The position numbers and the translations under genes are program-made. Positions 5,020 to 8,144 of a stretch of DNA of 8,144 nucleotides are shown here, piece after piece; the first letter of the stretch is position 1, and the number at the start of each line of letters is the position of its first letter. Location: NCBI GenBank assembly GCA_005791685.1, contig SXVG01000104.1, positions 1 through 8,144 of the forward strand, given 5' to 3'. Below the pieces are notes generated by a model. That model saw only the letters and a program-made list of their open reading frames with translations, was not told the DNA's origin and searched no databases. This DNA is from Methylotenera sp. (lineage in GTDB: Bacteria; Pseudomonadota; Gammaproteobacteria; Burkholderiales; Methylophilaceae).

Positions 5020-5083
5020 AACGTCTTAAAAACGCTGGCTTATAGCTTTTACCTTACCACCCCTGCTCACTGGCCCTGTGGCG

Positions 5084-5101
5084 GTGCCTGTGAACAGGTG
5101 C
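5084..5101. other. Weak stem-loop in the bamD/der convergent intergenic region
   Basis: The 94 bp between the bamD and der stops hold one modest hairpin: CCTG-TGAA-CAGG, extended by wobble and G-C pairs to seven pairs. It has no T-run on either side, so I do not call it a terminator. No other terminator is visible between these convergent genes. Confidence 0.3.
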
Positions 5102-5113
5102 AGCCATTTCAAG

Positions 5114-6568
5114 CTAGCGCTTTTTAGCGCTGCGGTCTTTTTCTTCCACGGCTTTTTTAGCTTTTAATTCTGCCCGGTGGGCAGTTTTACGACGACGCAT
5201 ACTGACGATACCCTCGCCTGGCTTACGCTTATCTTCATCTTCAGCAAACGGATTGCTGCCTTGCTTGTACTGCACCCGCAAAGGCGTGCCCGACAACTGG
5301 AAGGTTCGACGGAACGTTTTTTCCAAGAAACGGGTATAGGCATCTTTGACGCCATCCACGTGGTTGCCGTGTATAACCACGATGGGCGGATTGCTGCCGC
5401 CTTGGTGCGCATAACGCAGTTTAGGCCGTATGCCCTTGCTGATAGGCGGTTGGTGTTGCTGTAAGGCGTCTATCAACACGCGGGTTAATTGCGGCGTGGC
5501 CAATTTTGCAAAGGCTGCCTTAAACGCGATGTCCACCGACTTAAACAACTCCGGCAGGCCTTTTTTACGTAAAGCCGAGATGTAGTGAAATTCGGCAAAG
5601 TCTAAAAACATCAATTTGCGATCAATTTCACGCTTGACCCAATCGCGCTCTTCTTCTTTTAAGCCGTCCCATTTGTTGATAGCGACCACCAAGGCGCGGC
5701 CGGCGTCCAATATATAGGCCGCCACGTGAGCATCTTGTTCGGTGATGCCTTCTTGCGCATCCACCACCAAAATCACCACATTGGCTTCTTCTATCGATTG
5801 TATGGTTTTAATCACCGAGAATTTTTCTATGGCTTCCAACACGCGGCCGCGTTTACGCACACCAGCGGTGTCGATCAAGGTGTAATGCTTGCCGTTTTTT
5901 TCCAAATCGATGGAAATAGAATCGCGCGTGGTACCCGGCTCATCAAAAGCAATCACGCGATCCTCGCCCAGCAAGGCGTTGACCAAAGTGGACTTACCCA
6001 CATTGGGGCGGCCGACGATGGCCACTTTGGGAATTCTGTCCTCACCTTGCGCTAATTCCGGCTCGTCGTCCGCCACCGAAAAACTTTCCAGCGCCAGATC
6101 GATGATGTCTTTCACGCCCTCACCGTGTGCGGAAGATATAGACAGCGGGTCACCTAGGCCCAATTCATGAAATTCGGCACTGACCACCGCCTTATTCATG
6201 CCTTCGGTTTTATTGACTGCCAACAAAACCGGGCATTTGCAACGGCGTAAACGGTTGGCAATTTCCATGTCTTGCGGGGTGGCGCCTTGCCTACCGTCGA
6301 CAATAAATAAAATCACATCGGCCTCGTCTATGGCTAGCAAGGTTTGCACCGCCATGGCTTTCAGGATGCCGCTGTCGGTATTGGGTTCAAAACCGCCGGT
6401 ATCGACCACCAAATACGGCTGACTGGCACCTATGCCACGACCGTAGTGTCGATCACGGGTTAAGCCAGGCAAGTCGGCGACCAAGGCGTCGCGACTTTTG
6501 GTCAGGCGATTGAATAATGTGGATTTGCCAACGTTAGGTCGGCCAACCAAGACTAAGGTAGGTAACAT
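5114..6568 (-). CDS. der: Ribosome biogenesis GTPase Der (EngA)
   Basis: Der is a double-GTPase that acts in maturation of the 50S subunit. The 484-residue product (E. coli 490) shows both G domains. The first has GRPNVGKST (9-17), the switch region DLPGLTRDRHYG, DTGG (56-59) and NKTE (119-122). The second has GRPNVGKST (186-194), DEPGTTRDSI, DTAG (233-236) and NKWD (298-301). A C-terminal KH-like domain (about 355-440) carries NPPIVVIHGN and the RNA-binding tail is Lys/Arg-rich. The ATG at 6568 has a GAAGAG about five bases upstream. It is the last gene of yfgM-bamB-der, 58 bp after bamB, the same order as in E. coli and many proteobacteria. In many betaproteobacteria hfq follows der; here the convergent bamD comes next. 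Confidence 0.97.
   Translation of the reverse strand: MLPTLVLVGRPNVGKSTLFNRLTKSRDALVADLPGLTRDRHYGRGIGASQPYLVVDTGGFEPNTDSGILKAMAVQTLLAIDEADVILFIVDGRQGATPQDMEIANRLRRCKCPVLLAVNKTEGMNKAVVSAEFHELGLGDPLSISSAHGEGVKDIIDLALESFSVADDEPELAQGEDRIPKVAIVGRPNVGKSTLVNALLGEDRVIAFDEPGTTRDSISIDLEKNGKHYTLIDTAGVRKRGRVLEAIEKFSVIKTIQSIEEANVVILVVDAQEGITEQDAHVAAYILDAGRALVVAINKWDGLKEEERDWVKREIDRKLMFLDFAEFHYISALRKKGLPELFKSVDIAFKAAFAKLATPQLTRVLIDALQQHQPPISKGIRPKLRYAHQGGSNPPIVVIHGNHVDGVKDAYTRFLEKTFRRTFQLSGTPLRVQYKQGSNPFAEDEDKRKPGEGIVSMRRRKTAHRAELKAKKAVEEKDRSAKKR
5116..5131 (-). repeat. Inverted repeat at the der stop codon
   Basis: AGCGCT is repeated around TTTT at the last codons of der, able to form a 6-bp stem with a 4-nt loop on the der mRNA. 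The right-hand arm in transcript order runs into the stop codon. No U-run follows, so it may only protect the 3' end or be incidental to the coding sequence. Confidence 0.3.
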
Positions 6569-6604
6569 GCAACTCTTCTATTTTAGGTACTGGAACGACA
6601 AGCC

Positions 6605-6624
6605 AGCAGGGCAAGTGCCCAGCT
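6605..6624 (-). other. Stem-loop between bamB and der
   Basis: In the 58-bp gap, AGC-T-GGGC-ACTT-GCCC-T-GCT (minus strand) can form a hairpin of four plus three pairs around one T-T mismatch. No U-run follows, so it is more likely an RNA processing or partial attenuation structure than a full terminator. The genes otherwise look like one operon. Confidence 0.35.
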
Positions 6625-6626
6625 AA

Positions 6627-7811
6627 TTATTTAACTTGTATGGCATAAATCCCGCCATCGCGCGTTTGGGCAATTAAGCTATTACTGTTAATCCGCGTCA
6701 TTCTAGGCATGACCGGGCTGCCACTGGTCTTAATTCTGGACGCCAGCGCGCCATCGTCGCGATTTAAAAAGTGCACATAGCCTTCTACATCACCGACCGC
6801 CAGCAAGTTACCCATGGCCAAAGGCACGGACAATTGACGATTTTTAAGTACGGCTTGGCGCCAAAATGATTTGCCTGTGGTGTAATCCAAGGCATACACC
6901 GCGCCGGCGGCATGAGCGATAAATAAACGCCCGTCTTCCATGCTCAAACCGGTCAAGCTGGAAATATCCCTATTCCACACGACACGACCGCTCATGCGAT
7001 CCACCGCGGCTACTTTGCCTTGGTAGGCAACCGCATAAACCAAGGGGCCCTCGACCACAGGCAAACTGGTGATGTCGGCAATGCGCTCTATCTCGGTCAC
7101 GCCTTTAGGTTGGGCCACCGAGGCCTCCCACAACAACTTACCGTTGTCGGCACGTAAGGCTATCATTTTGCCACCGCCAAAGCCCGCATAGACTGCCCCA
7201 CCATCAATGACCAGCCCCGCCGAACTGCGCAGGGTCAAAGCCGGTCCAGTGCGGTCATACACCCATTTACGACTGCCATCATTGGCATTGAGGCCATATA
7301 CACGATTGTCGCCAGTACGCACTATGACCAATCCATCAAAATACATAGGGGCACTTAAGACTTCACTGCTAAGCTTGGCTTTCCATGAGAATTTACCGGC
7401 GATGTCGTAGGCATAAACCCAGCCTTTTTGCGTGCCCACCAACACCAAACTGCCGCCCACGCCCACGCCACCGGACAAGACTTCGCCCGCATTAACGCGC
7501 CATTCCTGCTTGCCCGTCACTGCATCCAATTTAACCATCTCGCCATTGCTGCTGACTGCGTAAACGAAACCGGCATCAACCACAGGCACAAAATCAAAAT
7601 CTTGCGCGGGACCGAGCTTGGCTTGCCACAACAGCTTGCTGGCATAAAGCTGTTTAAAATCCGGCAAAGGATCGGGCGCGTCAGCCGGCACGCGGCCCAA
7701 TAAGGTGTCACTCAAATTATCTTTGACTTCGCCTATCACGCTGCAAGCACTCAATGTCAGCAAACTGAGCAGCAAAATCCAAGTGGCTTTTTTTGATAGA
7801 TGTAAAAACAA
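6627..7811 (-). CDS. bamB: Outer membrane protein assembly factor BamB (YfgL lipoprotein, PQQ-like beta-propeller)
   Basis: BamB is the eight-bladed beta-propeller lipoprotein that binds BamA in the BAM complex at the inner face of the outer membrane. The 394-residue product (E. coli 392) has a signal peptide ending in LSA-Cys23, with Ser at +2, which favours outer-membrane sorting. Blade repeats with a closing Trp are visible: VKLDAVTGKQEW (about 93-104), VYAYDIAGKFSW (132-143), VYGLNANDGSRKW, MIALRADNGKLLW, VAAVDRMSGRVVW, VYALDYTTGKSFW and VHFLNRDDGALAS, closing with IYAIQVK. The start is an unusual TTG at 7811. It is the only canonical start codon between an upstream in-frame TAA and the signal peptide, and GGGG lies seven bases upstream. 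It follows yfgM by 43 bp and precedes der by 58 bp, a conserved operon order. Confidence 0.95.
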   Translation of the reverse strand: MFLHLSKKATWILLLSLLTLSACSVIGEVKDNLSDTLLGRVPADAPDPLPDFKQLYASKLLWQAKLGPAQDFDFVPVVDAGFVYAVSSNGEMVKLDAVTGKQEWRVNAGEVLSGGVGVGGSLVLVGTQKGWVYAYDIAGKFSWKAKLSSEVLSAPMYFDGLVIVRTGDNRVYGLNANDGSRKWVYDRTGPALTLRSSAGLVIDGGAVYAGFGGGKMIALRADNGKLLWEASVAQPKGVTEIERIADITSLPVVEGPLVYAVAYQGKVAAVDRMSGRVVWNRDISSLTGLSMEDGRLFIAHAAGAVYALDYTTGKSFWRQAVLKNRQLSVPLAMGNLLAVGDVEGYVHFLNRDDGALASRIKTSGSPVMPRMTRINSNSLIAQTRDGGIYAIQVK

Positions 7812-7854
7812 TGCGATACCCCAGCTTATTTATTTAACGATGCCCAAGCTTAAT

Positions 7855-8144
7855 TTAAGCCAGCACTTCCAGTTTCTTTTGCGTCACAGCACGCATTTTG
7901 CCACTGGGGTCTAATTTCTGCAGTGCTTCTTGGTAAGCAGCTTTGGCCTCGGCATTTTTACCTAGGCCGGCCAATACATCGCCTTTTAAATCAGCGTACA
8001 GGCCATCAAAACCGGCATCATGCGGTGCATTCAGCAAAGCCAAGGCGCCGCTTAGATTTTTCTCTTCCAGCAATATACTGGCCAATTGCAATCCGGCTAA
8101 AGCGCGTATGCTGGTCTCTTGCGCATTTTTCTGCGCCCAATCCA
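7855..8144 (-). CDS. yfgM: YfgM-family TPR protein, C-terminal part (ancillary SecYEG/PpiD translocon factor)
   Basis: The frame is open to the right edge; about 95 C-terminal residues are visible, starting DWAQKNAQETSIRALAGLQLA. TPR-like helical pairs can be seen in ALAGLQLASILLEEKNLSGA, GLYADLKGDVLAGLGKNAEA and KAAYQEALQKLD, ending near VTQKKLEVLA. YfgM is an inner-membrane protein with one N-terminal helix (outside the window) and a periplasmic TPR domain; in E. coli it associates with SecYEG and PpiD and helps hand over envelope proteins. The family call rests on the TPR pattern plus position directly ahead of bamB and der; in E. coli the order is hisS-yfgM-bamB-der. An apparent internal start at 8091 is a TTG within the domain and is not the true start. 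Confidence 0.88.
   Translation of the reverse strand, partial: DWAQKNAQETSIRALAGLQLASILLEEKNLSGALALLNAPHDAGFDGLYADLKGDVLAGLGKNAEAKAAYQEALQKLDPSGKMRAVTQKKLEVLA

Noticed and set aside
5726..6055. 109-codon + strand frame opposite der
   Set aside because: It mirrors the der G domains; no independent start signal or recognisable family.
7848..7860. Near-perfect palindrome GCTTAA-T-TTAAGC at the yfgM stop codon
   Set aside because: Short, AT-rich and overlapping a stop codon; no T-run follows, so it is not a credible terminator.

Overview
The window looks like ordinary chromosome of a Gram-negative proteobacterium, most likely a betaproteobacterium of intermediate GC content (Nitrosomonadales or Methylophilaceae-like). 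This placement is inferred from protein resemblance and gene content, not from a phylogenetic marker. It shows the Gram-negative order yfgM-bamB-der, a divergent rluD/bamD pair, and two outer-membrane lipoproteins with clear lipoboxes. No rRNA, tRNA, CRISPR array, insertion sequence, integrase or attachment site is recognisable.

Layout. Positions 1-428 (-) hold the N-terminal part of rimO (ribosomal protein S12 methylthiotransferase). Divergent from it, 33 bp away, is a small two-helix membrane protein (462-689, +) whose 3' end overlaps the tail of a convergent ZIP-family metal transporter (633-1532, -). Upstream of the transporter and on the same strand is pgeF/yfiH (1588-2328, -). Then comes an AT-rich accessory segment with a palindrome-rich leader (2341-2556) and a BrnT/BrnA type II toxin-antitoxin pair (2557-3034, +). 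After it come rluD (3061-4176, -), divergent bamD (4216-5019, +), and the convergent operon yfgM-bamB-der read leftward (8144 to 5114), with yfgM cut by the window edge.

Function. The core genes fall into two themes. Ribosome maturation or modification is served by RimO, RluD and Der. Envelope assembly is served by BamB and BamD of the outer-membrane beta-barrel assembly machine and by YfgM, a periplasmic TPR protein linked to the SecYEG/PpiD chaperone network. PgeF is a small zinc enzyme with peptidoglycan-editing and purine-nucleoside activities, and the ZIP protein is a metal transporter with a His/Cys-rich loop.

The main accessory event is the brnTA module, which sits on the opposite strand between rluD and pgeF, genes that are adjacent and co-oriented in E. 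coli. I see no strong case for a wholly new system. Items worth checking are the TA insertion and its palindromic leader, a palindrome abutting the brnT start codon, a possible leaderless ZIP transcript, a very acidic 45-residue RluD tail, an eight-codon upstream ORF overlapping the rluD start, and the small membrane protein with its antisense-overlapping tail.
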